Shown one piece after another: positions 55,645 to 63,707 of a stretch of 64,000 nucleotides of DNA; the first letter of the stretch is position 1; each line of letters opens with the position of its first letter. The DNA lies in contig NZ_CP011502.1 in NCBI RefSeq assembly GCF_001509405.1, positions 992,001 through 1,056,000 on the forward strand, written 5' to 3'. Below the pieces are notes generated by a model. The model did no database searches, was not told where the DNA came from, and was given only the letters and a program-made list of their open reading frames with translations. The stretch comes from Aeromicrobium erythreum (lineage in GTDB: Bacteria; Actinomycetota; Actinomycetes; Propionibacteriales; Nocardioidaceae). The translations under genes and the position numbers were made by a program.

Positions 55645-56439
55645 CTACGGCGTCGCGCGCGACTGCTCGTAGGCGTCGACGACCTCGTCCGTGGGGCCGT
55701 CCATGACCAGCACGCCGCGGTCGATCCACAGCACCCGGTTGCACGTGTCGCGGATCGAGCGCATCGAGTGGCTGACGAGGAACACGGTGCCTGCGTCGTC
55801 ACGGATCGCGCGGATGCGGGCCTCGCTGCGCTCGCGGAACGCCTGGTCGCCGACGGCCAGCGCCTCGTCGACGATGAGGATCTCGTGGTCGCGGGCCGTG
55901 GCGATGGCGAACTTCAGCCGTGCCGTCATGCCCGAGGAGTAGGTCCGCATGGGCAGATCGATGAAGTCGCGGATGCCGGAGAAGTCGACGATCTCCTCGT
56001 ACTTCGCCTCGATCTCGGCCCGGCTGAGCCCGAGGGCGAGACCGCCGAGGATGACGTTGCGCTCGCCCGACAGGTCCTTGATCAGGGCTGCTCCGACGCC
56101 CAGCATGCTGGGTCGTGACGCCGCGTGGATGCTGCCCTGCGACGTGGGCGTCAGGCCGGTGATGGCGCGCATGAGCGTCGACTTGCCGGAGCCGTTCGAG
56201 CCGATGACGCCGATGCTGTCGTTCTCGTACGCCGTGAACGACACGCCCTTCAGCGCGTGGACGGTCCGGGTGCCGCCGGTGCGCTGCAGCAGACGGCGTC
56301 CGGTCTCCGCGGGCCCGGCGCGCTTGCCGGTGGAGAGCACCTTGTACTCCACGTGCACGTCGTCGACGACCACGACCGGACGGCGCGGCTCCGCGGCTCC
56401 GGGCTGGTCGTCGAGAGGGGACTCAGTCGGTCCGGCCAT
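55645..56439 (-). CDS. ABC transporter ATPase for polysaccharide export (Wzt/TagH type)
   Basis: 264 residues. Motifs: Walker A IGSNGSGKSTLMRAI, LGVGAALIKDLSGERNVILG, SSGMTARLKFAIATA (signature), ILIVDEALAVGDQAF (Walker B), and FLVSHSMRSI. The insertion between Walker A and the signature (GVGAALIKDLSG) is characteristic of O-antigen/teichoic acid exporters. It lacks the C-terminal carbohydrate-binding domain of full Wzt, so glycan recognition is elsewhere. GGAGGAG precedes the ATG. It overlaps the permease gene by 17 bases, so the pair is one operon. Confidence 0.93.
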   Translation of the reverse strand: MAGPTESPLDDQPGAAEPRRPVVVVDDVHVEYKVLSTGKRAGPAETGRRLLQRTGGTRTVHALKGVSFTAYENDSIGVIGSNGSGKSTLMRAITGLTPTSQGSIHAASRPSMLGVGAALIKDLSGERNVILGGLALGLSRAEIEAKYEEIVDFSGIRDFIDLPMRTYSSGMTARLKFAIATARDHEILIVDEALAVGDQAFRERSEARIRAIRDDAGTVFLVSHSMRSIRDTCNRVLWIDRGVLVMDGPTDEVVDAYEQSRATP

Positions 56440-57295
56440 ACCGCTCCTCCGCCGCCCAGAAGAAGATCGTGCCGAGGACCAGCACCGCCACCGACCACGC
56501 CGCGGCGTAGCCCCAGAAGTGCCACGGCATCGCGTAGTCGGGGCCGTCCAGCAGCACGGCCCGGCCCAGCGAGAGGAACTCGTGGATGGGCTGCGCGTCG
56601 GCCACGGTGCGGAACGTCGTCCCGGGGTCGAAGCGCTGGTCGATGCTGTAGAAGATGCCCGAGGTGTAGAAGAACATCCGCGAGATGAACGGCAGCAGGT
56701 TGGTCAGGTCGCGGAAGTGCACGGTGAGCCGCGCCGTGATCAGCGCCAGACCCGTGTTGAAGACCGTGAACAGCGCGACCAGGGGGACCAGCAGCAGCCA
56801 CTCCAGGTCGGGGAGGTTGCCGTAGCCGATGGCGAAGGCGGCCATGACGCCGACCATCGGCACGAACTGCAGGAACCGCTCGGCCACCAGCGCCAGGGGC
56901 AGCGCCATGCGGGGGAAGGCCAGGCTCTGCACGAGGGCCGCGTTGGTGGTGATCGACTTCGCCCCGGTCGAGAAGGAGGTCGAGAAGTACTCGAACATCA
57001 GGACGCCGATGACGAGGAACGCGACGAAGTCCTCGACACCGCGGCTGGTCTGGAGCACGAACCCGAACACGAGCCCGTAGACGCCGGCGTTGAGCAGCGG
57101 GCGCAGGACCACCCACGCCATGCCGAGCCGGTTCCGGCCGTTGTCGGCCTCGATCCGGAAGCGGGCCAGCGCCTGGATGAACTCGCGGTGGCGCAGGACG
57201 TCGGCGAGGTAGGCGCCGAGGGGCGGGCGGCCGCCGACCTTGGTGAGCCCGGGGACGGCGGAGGGCGGGCTGGTGTTCACGCGCTGTCGGCTCAT
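56423..57295 (-). CDS. ABC-2 type polysaccharide export permease (Wzm/TagG type)
   Basis: 290 residues with six predicted transmembrane helices. N-terminal amphipathic segment FIQALARFRIEADNGRNRLGM followed by VLRPLLNAGVYGLVFGFVLQ, and the conserved LPFISRMFFYTSGIFYSID loop, fit the Wzm/RfbA family. Works with the ATPase to export a lipid-linked wall polysaccharide (galactan or teichoic-type). The three LCP proteins encoded nearby probably attach the exported polymer. AGGAAGG lies 11-13 bases before the ATG at 57295. Mycobacterial homologues export galactan; the polymer here is not known. Confidence 0.92.
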   Translation of the reverse strand: MSRQRVNTSPPSAVPGLTKVGGRPPLGAYLADVLRHREFIQALARFRIEADNGRNRLGMAWVVLRPLLNAGVYGLVFGFVLQTSRGVEDFVAFLVIGVLMFEYFSTSFSTGAKSITTNAALVQSLAFPRMALPLALVAERFLQFVPMVGVMAAFAIGYGNLPDLEWLLLVPLVALFTVFNTGLALITARLTVHFRDLTNLLPFISRMFFYTSGIFYSIDQRFDPGTTFRTVADAQPIHEFLSLGRAVLLDGPDYAMPWHFWGYAAAWSVAVLVLGTIFFWAAEERYGRTD

Positions 57296-57372
57296 CCGGG
57301 CGGAGGGCCTTCCTGTGGTCTGGCAGCGGGGAGGGGACCTGCGAGCGGCCGTCGAAAGTGTAGAGGATCCGC

Positions 57373-58044
57373 TCAGGCGACGACCTCGGCGCGCTCCTGC
57401 TCCGCCACGCGGGCCAGCACGTCGTCGTCGGCTCCGGCGACGACCACGACCGAGCCCCCGCCGCGCAGAGCGGAGACGAGCACTCTCACGTCGCGCTCGA
57501 GCGACCCGGGCCGCACCGCCAGGCGCCGTGGGTCGGGCGGGCTCGTGGCGAGGAGGGCGGCGTGGTCGAGCGCGCCCGTGGCCGCGAGGTCGACGGCGGG
57601 GGAGGAGGGCGTCGGCGGGTCGAGCGGCACGAAGACGTCGGGCTGGCCCGGCACGACCGTGGCGAGGTCGACGAAGCCGACGGGCGGCTCGAGGAACCGT
57701 CCGCCGAGCGGACGCAGCGACGCCGCCAGCCGGACGGGCTCGTCGCCCTGGAGCTCCGGGCCGCTCACGCCGACCGCGGCGTCGTGCTCCACGACGACCG
57801 CGCCGACGCTCCAGCACGACAGCAGCCAGACGAAGCGCAGCCAGTGCGTCGGCAGGCCCACGCGCACCCGCGTCCCCGGCTCGACGTCGAGCTCGTCGAC
57901 CAGCAGCGACGACGTCTTCGCGACCCAGTTGGCCGTCGTGGTGGCGCTGAGCTCCACCCGTTCGCCGGTGCCGCGGTCGTCCCAGGTGAGGAGCGGGCGG
58001 CCGGGCTCGCGCACGGCGGGGAGGAGGTCGGCGAGGGTCGTCAC
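57373..58044 (-). CDS. TIGR03089 family protein (AMP-binding-like fragment)
   Basis: 223 residues. The actinobacterial TIGR03089 family resembles the N-terminal part of AMP-dependent ligases: RPLLTWDDRGTGERVELSATT, NWVAKTSSLLVDELDVEPGTRVRVGLPTHW, then VVVEHDAAV. The ATP-binding and catalytic C-terminal parts of the ligases are missing, so enzyme activity is doubtful. The mycobacterial homologue (Rv3268) also sits beside an LCP gene (Rv3267). GTG start 6 bases after GAGGAT. It follows an intergenic gap from whiB2. Confidence 0.88.
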   Translation of the reverse strand: MTTLADLLPAVREPGRPLLTWDDRGTGERVELSATTTANWVAKTSSLLVDELDVEPGTRVRVGLPTHWLRFVWLLSCWSVGAVVVEHDAAVGVSGPELQGDEPVRLAASLRPLGGRFLEPPVGFVDLATVVPGQPDVFVPLDPPTPSSPAVDLAATGALDHAALLATSPPDPRRLAVRPGSLERDVRVLVSALRGGGSVVVVAGADDDVLARVAEQERAEVVA

Positions 58045-58164
58045 GGCGCCATCCTCGCAGGGACCGCCGCCGGTCGAGTGCCCCGTCCCGGCCCCTGGCG
58101 TGCCGTCCGGACCCCTGCCACGCGGCGCGACACGCCGGAGACGGCGCGGATCGTGCAATTCGGC

Positions 58165-58193
58165 TTGACGTATGGCAGCGCCAGGCGTGTAAT
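58165..58193 (+). promoter_or_regulatory. whiB2 promoter
   Basis: TTGACG (58165-58170), 17 bases, TGTAAT (58188-58193). The ATG at 58201 lies 7 bases further, at or next to the expected transcription start. It is the best -35/-10 pair seen in the window. Confidence 0.75.
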
Positions 58194-58200
58194 TACGGAC

Positions 58201-58455
58201 ATGTCATTCGATCTGGGTCTGCCACTGTCCCCCGAAGAGGAGCTCATGTGGCAGGAGCGTGCGCTCTGTGCCCAGACCGACCCGGAGGCCTTCTTCCCCG
58301 AGAAGGGCGGGTCCACGCGCGAGGCGAAGCGGGTCTGCCTGACGTGCGACGTGCGCGGCGAGTGCCTCGACTACGCCCTCGCCCACGACGAGCGGTTCGG
58401 CATCTGGGGCGGTCTCTCCGAGCGTGAGCGGCGCAAGCTGAAGAAGCGCGCCTGA
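58201..58455 (+). CDS. whiB2: WhiB2/WhmD-type transcriptional regulator
   Basis: 84 residues. Four conserved Cys (23, 46, 49, 55 in the pattern C-x22-C-x2-C-x5-C) bind a [4Fe-4S] cluster, followed by the GIWGG turn (67-71) and the basic RERRKLKKRA tail. WhiB2/WhmD controls septation and cell division in mycobacteria and streptomycetes. In those genomes it lies near TIGR03089, LCP, Rv3258-59 and manB homologues, as here. Strong promoter; leaderless. Confidence 0.96.
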   Translation: MSFDLGLPLSPEEELMWQERALCAQTDPEAFFPEKGGSTREAKRVCLTCDVRGECLDYALAHDERFGIWGGLSERERRKLKKRA

Positions 58456-58460
58456 GCCGC

Positions 58461-58481
58461 CCCGCCGGGACGGCGGGCCCT
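58461..58481 (+). terminator. whiB2 terminator
   Basis: CCCGCC (58461-58466) and GGCGGG (58472-58477) form a short stem followed by CCCTTT. Confidence 0.6.
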
Positions 58482-58506
58482 TTCGCGCCCCGCTAGGTTG
58501 GCGGGC

Positions 58507-61395
58507 ATGGACGAGCGCGTGACCGACGAGGACGCACCCGCCCTCCCGGCCTGGCGCTCGGCGCCGCCCACGGTGGGCGCGGTCCTCGTGACCCACGACG
58601 GCGGACGCTGGCTGCCGCAGGTGCTCGCGTCGTTCTCGGCGCTGGAGCACGCCCCCACCAGCTGGCGCGTGGTCGACGTCAGCTCGACCGACGACGGCCC
58701 CGAGCTCGTGCGCGAGGCGTTCGGCCCCGACCGCGTGACCTACGCCCCGGCCGGCACGGGCTTCGGTGCCGCCGTGCGGCTCGCGGTCGACACGATGCCC
58801 CGCACCGACTGGCTGTGGCTGCTGCACGACGACGCGATCGTCGAGCCGGGGGCGCTGGCCGCCCTCCTCGACGAGGCCACCGCGGCCGACGACGTCGCCG
58901 TGGCCGGCCCCAAGATCCGTGAGTGGCCGTCGCTGCGGCGCCTGCTCGAGGTCGGGCTGACGGTCACCTCGACCGGTGTCCGCGAGACCGGCCTGGAGAC
59001 GGGGGAGCCCGACGCGGGCCAGCACGACTGGCCGAAGGACGTGCTCGCCGTCGACACGGCGGGCATGCTCGTGCGCCGCGACGTGTGGGACGAGCTCGAC
59101 GGGCTGTCCCCGGACCTGCCGTTGTACTTCGACGACATCGACCTCGGCTGGCGCGTGGCGCGGGCCGGGTACCGCACCCGGATCGCCCCGCGTGCGGTGA
59201 TCTTCCACGCCGAGGCCTCGCGCCGCGGGATCCGCCGACGTGCGGCCGGCGACGTCGAGCCCGCCGAGCAGCGGCGCGCCGCGCTGCACACGATGCTCGC
59301 CAACACCTCGGGCCCCCGCTTCTGGTGGCAGTACGTGCGGCTGCTCGTCGGCTCGCTGCTGCGGACCCTGGGGCTCGTGCTCTCCGCCCACCCCGAGGCG
59401 GCCGGTGACCAGCTGCAGGCCGTCGCGTCGGTCTACGGACGGCCGGGCCGGCTCCGCGCGGCACGACGCCGGCGGGCGGCCACGGCCCGGCGCGACGACC
59501 GCGCCGTCCGTCACCTGTTCGCACCGTTCTGGCTGCCGTACCGGCACGGCTTCGACACCGCACGCGACGTCGCCGCCGCCCTGGTGCGGCCCGAGGCGGT
59601 CGAGACCACGGGCCGACGGTCGACCCTCGACGACGACGGCGACGCCGTCGTCACGCTGGACGACGGGCCGCCCCTCTGGGTGCGTCGACCCTGGCTGGTC
59701 ACCGTGGGGGTGCTCGTCGTGCTCTCGCTCGTGGCCGGGCGCTCGCTGCTGACCGGGGCGGGCGACAGCATCCTGACCGGCGGCGCCCTGGGCGTCACGC
59801 CCGGCTCGGCCGGCGACTGGTGGCGCCTGTGGTTCGAGCGGTCCCACGAGATCGGTCTCGGCGGCACCGGCCTCGTGTCCCCGGCGGTGCTCCTGCTGGC
59901 CGTGGCGGCCACACCGATCTGGCCGTCGCCTGGTCTGCTGGTGGCCGTGCTGCTCCTGCTCTCGGTGCCGCTCGCCGCGCTGACGGCCCACCGCCTCGGT
60001 CGCAGGCTGACCGACCACCGTCGGCTGCGGATCGTCTGGGCCGTCGGGTACGGCCTCACCGTCGCCGCCTCCGGTGCGGTGGCCCAGGGCCGGCTCGGCA
60101 CGGTCGTCGCCCTCGTCGTGCTGCCCGTCGTCGTCGTGACCACGCTGCAGGTCGCGGGTGTCGACCCGCTCTCGCAGCGCGCCTCGTGGCGGACCGCCGT
60201 GCGGTGGGGGGTGTGGGTGGCCGTCGGCGCCGCCTTCGCGCCCGTCGTCCTGCCGCTCGCGCTCCTCGGTGCGCTCGTGGTCGCGGCGCTCGACCCCCGC
60301 CTCGTCCGCCGGCTCCTCCTCGGTGTCGCCGTGGCCGTCCTGCTGCTCGGTCCGTGGGTGGTCGGCCGCCTCCTCCACCCGGGGCTGTGGTGGTGGGAGA
60401 GCGGGTCGCCGCTCGCCGGGGGCGACCCGGGCTGGCGGACCGCCCTGGGTCTCGTCGTCGGTCGCGCAGGCGTGCCCGAGCAGGCCCCGGTCTGGCTCGG
60501 CGTCGGTCTCGTGGTGCTCGCCGTGCTCGCCCTGGCGTCCCGCGCCGCGCGCGCCGTCGTGGTCGTCTGCTGGACCCTCGCCCTCCTCGCCCTCGGCGTC
60601 GCCGTGCTCGGCGTCGTGCTGCCGGGCGGCGTCCCGGGGACGTCCGTCGACGTGCGCGCGTGGGTGGGCGTCCCGGCCGGTGCCGTCGCGCTCGCGCTCG
60701 GGACCGCTGCACTCGTCGGCGTGCCACCGCTCGTCGAGGGACGAGGACGCGCCTGGGTGGGGTCGGCCTTGGTCCTGGCCCTGCTGCTGCCGGTCGGCAC
60801 GGCCGCCTGGTGGGTCGTGCGCGGCGTCGACGACCCGCTCGAGCGCGGCCGGCCCGACACCGTGCCGGCGTTCCTGACCGACCGGGGCGCCGACACCGTC
60901 GTCGTCACCGGCACGACCGGACGCGGCCTCGAGGTCGAGGTCGTGCGCGGCGAGGGGCCGCTCGTCGGCGCCGAGGGCCTGCGTCCGCCCGAGGCGTCGC
61001 GTCGTGCCCTGGTCGACGCCGTGGAGCGACTGGTGTCGGCGCCGGGCACGCAGGCCGTGAGCAGCCTGTCCGACCTCGGCGTCGGCGCCGTCTACGCGCC
61101 CGACGTCGACACCGAGGTCGCGCGCGCCCTCGACGCCGCGCCCGGGCTCGAGCCGTCGGGCAGCGAGTCGCCCACGTCGCGGGTCTGGACGCTCGCCGAG
61201 CCGACGCAGCCGGCGCGCCCCGAGGCGCCGGCGTGGCGGCCGTTCCTGGCCGCGGGCCAGGTGCTGCTCTGGCTCGTCGCCGTCGTGCTGACCGCGCCGG
61301 TGCGCCGCCGACCGTCGACCCCGGACGACACGCCCTCCGGTGACGTGACGTCCGGCGGCGGTCGTCGTGTCCGCACGGACGAGGTGGGCTCGTGA
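58507..61395 (+). CDS. GT2 glycosyltransferase fused to a large polytopic membrane domain
   Basis: 962 residues. The N-terminal GT-A domain (about 20-270) is rhamnosyl/galactofuranosyltransferase-like: VGAVLVTHDGGRWLPQVLAS, WLWLLHDDAIVEPGAL (DDx metal site), and LPLYFDDIDLGWRVARAGYRT (catalytic Asp pair). Residues about 385-760 hold roughly ten to twelve hydrophobic helices separated by short loops (WLVTVGVLVVLSLVAG first). An extracytoplasmic domain follows (about 770-910), and then a final helix (LAAGQVLLWLVAVVLTAPV). This layout fits a wall-glycan transferase whose membrane domain handles a lipid-linked sugar. ATG 7 bases after TAGGTT (58494-58499). Overlaps its DUF5719 partner by 4 bases (GTGA). 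Confidence 0.92.
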   Translation: MDERVTDEDAPALPAWRSAPPTVGAVLVTHDGGRWLPQVLASFSALEHAPTSWRVVDVSSTDDGPELVREAFGPDRVTYAPAGTGFGAAVRLAVDTMPRTDWLWLLHDDAIVEPGALAALLDEATAADDVAVAGPKIREWPSLRRLLEVGLTVTSTGVRETGLETGEPDAGQHDWPKDVLAVDTAGMLVRRDVWDELDGLSPDLPLYFDDIDLGWRVARAGYRTRIAPRAVIFHAEASRRGIRRRAAGDVEPAEQRRAALHTMLANTSGPRFWWQYVRLLVGSLLRTLGLVLSAHPEAAGDQLQAVASVYGRPGRLRAARRRRAATARRDDRAVRHLFAPFWLPYRHGFDTARDVAAALVRPEAVETTGRRSTLDDDGDAVVTLDDGPPLWVRRPWLVTVGVLVVLSLVAGRSLLTGAGDSILTGGALGVTPGSAGDWWRLWFERSHEIGLGGTGLVSPAVLLLAVAATPIWPSPGLLVAVLLLLSVPLAALTAHRLGRRLTDHRRLRIVWAVGYGLTVAASGAVAQGRLGTVVALVVLPVVVVTTLQVAGVDPLSQRASWRTAVRWGVWVAVGAAFAPVVLPLALLGALVVAALDPRLVRRLLLGVAVAVLLLGPWVVGRLLHPGLWWWESGSPLAGGDPGWRTALGLVVGRAGVPEQAPVWLGVGLVVLAVLALASRAARAVVVVCWTLALLALGVAVLGVVLPGGVPGTSVDVRAWVGVPAGAVALALGTAALVGVPPLVEGRGRAWVGSALVLALLLPVGTAAWWVVRGVDDPLERGRPDTVPAFLTDRGADTVVVTGTTGRGLEVEVVRGEGPLVGAEGLRPPEASRRALVDAVERLVSAPGTQAVSSLSDLGVGAVYAPDVDTEVARALDAAPGLEPSGSESPTSRVWTLAEPTQPARPEAPAWRPFLAAGQVLLWLVAVVLTAPVRRRPSTPDDTPSGDVTSGGGRRVRTDEVGS

Positions 61396-62861
61396 GCGGG
61401 GGAAGGCGCGTCGAGCGCCAGCCCAGCCGCGGGCCCCGCCGAGCGCCCGGCCGCAGGTCCAGTGCCGCCGGGGACGCCGCCCGCCGCCGTCCGCGCACGG
61501 GCGGTCGACGGTCCGGGCTGCCCGCCCTGCTGCCCGCGCTCGCCGCGCTCCTGGTGCTGCTGGCCGCGCTGGTCGGCACCTCCGACGACCCCGGCGAGGC
61601 CCCCCGCGCCGTGCCCGTGCAGGAGACGCGGTACGCGTGTGCCGGAGGCCCCGGACTCGTCACGGGACAGGTCGAGGCCGGCCGCTCCGCGTCCGCCAGG
61701 CTGTCGCCCGGCGGCGACGAGGTCGCCGACGTCGTCGACCCGGCCCGCTGGGTCCGCTCGGACCTCGCCCGGGCCCTCGGCCGGGGCGACCGGTCGCTCG
61801 TCGTGACCCAGCGCGGCGAGGGTTCCGGCGGGGTCGGGTTCGTCACCGGCGTCCTCGGGGCGGCCCGCGGCGACGGACTGGTCGTCGGACGTTGTCCGGG
61901 GGTCGTCGACGACGCCTGGTACGCCGGACTCGGGTCCGCGCAGCGTCACCTCGGCGTCCTCGTCCTGACCAACCTGTCGCAGACGCCCGCCGTCCTCGAC
62001 GTCACGCTCTGGTCGCCCGAGGGTCCGGTCGACGCCGTGGGGGGCGAGGGTCTCGTCGTCGAGGCCGGCTCGACCCGCACCGTCCGGCTCTCCGACCTCG
62101 CCGCCGGCGAGGACGTCCTCGGCGTGCACGTGGCGCGGCGTCGCGGCGCCGTCGCGGTCGCCGCGCTCGACACCTCGACGGGCAGCGCCCAGGGCTCGGA
62201 GCTGGTCAGCCCCATGGCCTCGCCCTCGCGTCGCGTGGTGCTCGCCGGCCTCGTGGGCCGCGGCACCCGGACGCTCAGCGTGCTCAACCCGGGGGAGACG
62301 ACGGCACGCGCTCGCGTGGAGGTGCTGGGGCCCGACGGGACGTTCGCGCCGGAGGGTCTCGACGAGGTCCGGGTGCGGCCCGGCAGCGTCACGCGGGTGA
62401 GCCTGCCGGGCAGCGTCGGCGACGGCCCTGCGGCGCTGCGCGTCGTCTCCGACGAGCCGGTCGTGGCGTCGGCGTCGGTCGCGTCCGACGGCGACCTCTC
62501 GGTGCTCGAGGACGTCGGCGACTGGACGGGCGGGGCGCTCGTCCCGGTCGGCGGCGCGGTCGGCGAGCCCGACCTCCTCCTCACGGCGCCCGGCGACGCC
62601 GGCCGCACCGTCGTGGTGGAGGGCCGTGGCCCCGACCTCGCCCGCCGTGACCGCGCCGAGGTGTCCGTGCCGGCGGGCTCGACCGTGCGGGTCGACCTCG
62701 GCCGCGTGCTCGACCTCGACGGCGTGTCCTCGGTGCTGGTCCGCTCCGACGGCGGTGTCGTCGGCGCGGCGCAGTACACGGCCGGGGGACGCCAGGCGAG
62801 CCTCGCGCTGCAGGCCGCGCCGGTCGACGTGCTCACGCCCCGCGTGCGGCCCGCTCCCTGA
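61392..62861 (+). CDS. DUF5719 membrane-anchored extracytoplasmic protein
   Basis: 489 residues. A very basic, Arg-rich cytoplasmic start is followed by one transmembrane segment (LLPALAALLVLLAALVG). The rest is an extracellular, all-beta, Cys-poor region (repeated patterns VLTNLSQTPAVLDVTLWSPEG and VLNPGETTARARVEVLGPDG), as in DUF5719. These proteins are regularly coupled to the upstream GT2-membrane protein (start overlaps its stop), so they probably form a complex in wall-polymer assembly. Function otherwise unknown. Confidence 0.85.
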   Translation: MSGGRRVERQPSRGPRRAPGRRSSAAGDAARRRPRTGGRRSGLPALLPALAALLVLLAALVGTSDDPGEAPRAVPVQETRYACAGGPGLVTGQVEAGRSASARLSPGGDEVADVVDPARWVRSDLARALGRGDRSLVVTQRGEGSGGVGFVTGVLGAARGDGLVVGRCPGVVDDAWYAGLGSAQRHLGVLVLTNLSQTPAVLDVTLWSPEGPVDAVGGEGLVVEAGSTRTVRLSDLAAGEDVLGVHVARRRGAVAVAALDTSTGSAQGSELVSPMASPSRRVVLAGLVGRGTRTLSVLNPGETTARARVEVLGPDGTFAPEGLDEVRVRPGSVTRVSLPGSVGDGPAALRVVSDEPVVASASVASDGDLSVLEDVGDWTGGALVPVGGAVGEPDLLLTAPGDAGRTVVVEGRGPDLARRDRAEVSVPAGSTVRVDLGRVLDLDGVSSVLVRSDGGVVGAAQYTAGGRQASLALQAAPVDVLTPRVRPAP

Positions 62862-62873
62862 CAGGGCGAACGG

Positions 62874-63323
62874 CTAGCGCGGGTCGAGGTCGTCGGGGGA
62901 GACCTGCCAGACCTCGGCGAGCCGGTGGAGCACGACGTCCCACACCTGCTCCTCGAGGTCGACCCGCCCGCCGGACCGCTCGGTCAGCGGCCGTCGGTAG
63001 AGCACCACGAGCGTCACGTCGCCGCGACGCGCGACGCTGCTGAGCGGCACGTCCTCGGACCACTCCGGCGGCAGCAGCGGCACGTCCTCGACGACGACCT
63101 CGACCTGGTCGGGCTCGGCGTCGAAGTGCTTCGCCAGCGGAGCGAGCACGCCCGCGACGAGGTGGTCGAACGCCTCGCGCGGCGTCCGGTGCGCCGGCAC
63201 GCTGCGCGGCGACAAGGGCCCCGGCAGCGCCAGCGGACCGCGTGCGTCGCGCCGGCGGGTCCGCATCCGTCCGGGCCGGGGCCCGCTCACGGTCCCGTCG
63301 AGGTGCTGCAGACGTCGGGTCAC
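62874..63323 (-). CDS. Degenerate zincin-like metallopeptidase family protein (Rv3259-like)
   Basis: 149 residues. The fold pattern of the small zincin family (PF06262-like): HLVAGVLAPLAKHFD, VEVVVEDVPLLPP, VTLVVLYRRPLTERSGG, then a helix where active members have HExxH. Here it reads VVLHRLAEVWQV: the first His is kept, the catalytic Glu is Arg and the second His is Glu, so it should be inactive as a protease. The equivalent position near whiB2 and DUF3499 is that of Rv3259. TAGGCT lies 6 bases before the GTG on the minus strand, giving a leaderless mRNA. Confidence 0.8.
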   Translation of the reverse strand: MTRRLQHLDGTVSGPRPGRMRTRRRDARGPLALPGPLSPRSVPAHRTPREAFDHLVAGVLAPLAKHFDAEPDQVEVVVEDVPLLPPEWSEDVPLSSVARRGDVTLVVLYRRPLTERSGGRVDLEEQVWDVVLHRLAEVWQVSPDDLDPR

Positions 63324-63371
63324 GCGGTGAGCCTAACCGCACCGCACCCCTCGGCGGGCTACGCTCGGCCC

Positions 63372-63707
63372 GTGGGTGCTGTTCGACGCTGCACGCGGTC
63401 CGCGTGCTCCCAGCCGGCCGTGGCGACGCTGACGTACGTCTACGCCGACCAGACGGCCGTGCTCGGCCCGCTGGCCACCGCGGCCGAGCCGCACACCTAC
63501 GACCTCTGCGAGGAGCACAGCCGCCGGCTGTCCGCGCCGAACGGGTGGAGCGTGCTGCGGCTCGCGCCCGACCCGTCGACGGTGCGCCCGAGCCACGACG
63601 ACCTCCTCGCCCTCGCCGACGCGGTGCGCGAGGTCGGACGTCGTCGTCCTCGCCCCGCAGCAGGACCTCCCGGACTCACGCTCGTCCCACCACCGAAGGA
63701 AGACTGA
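63372..63707 (+). CDS. DUF3499 family protein
   Basis: 111 residues. The N-terminal zinc-ribbon-like part has Cys at CTRSAC and CEEH with a following His pattern (YDLCEEHSRRL), as expected of DUF3499 (Rv3258c). The C-terminus is a Pro-rich, probably disordered tail. GTG 6 bases after TACGCT (63360-63365), leaderless. The stop codon directly abuts the ATG of the phosphomannomutase gene (no gap), so the two are translationally coupled. Confidence 0.9.
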   Translation: MGAVRRCTRSACSQPAVATLTYVYADQTAVLGPLATAAEPHTYDLCEEHSRRLSAPNGWSVLRLAPDPSTVRPSHDDLLALADAVREVGRRRPRPAAGPPGLTLVPPPKED

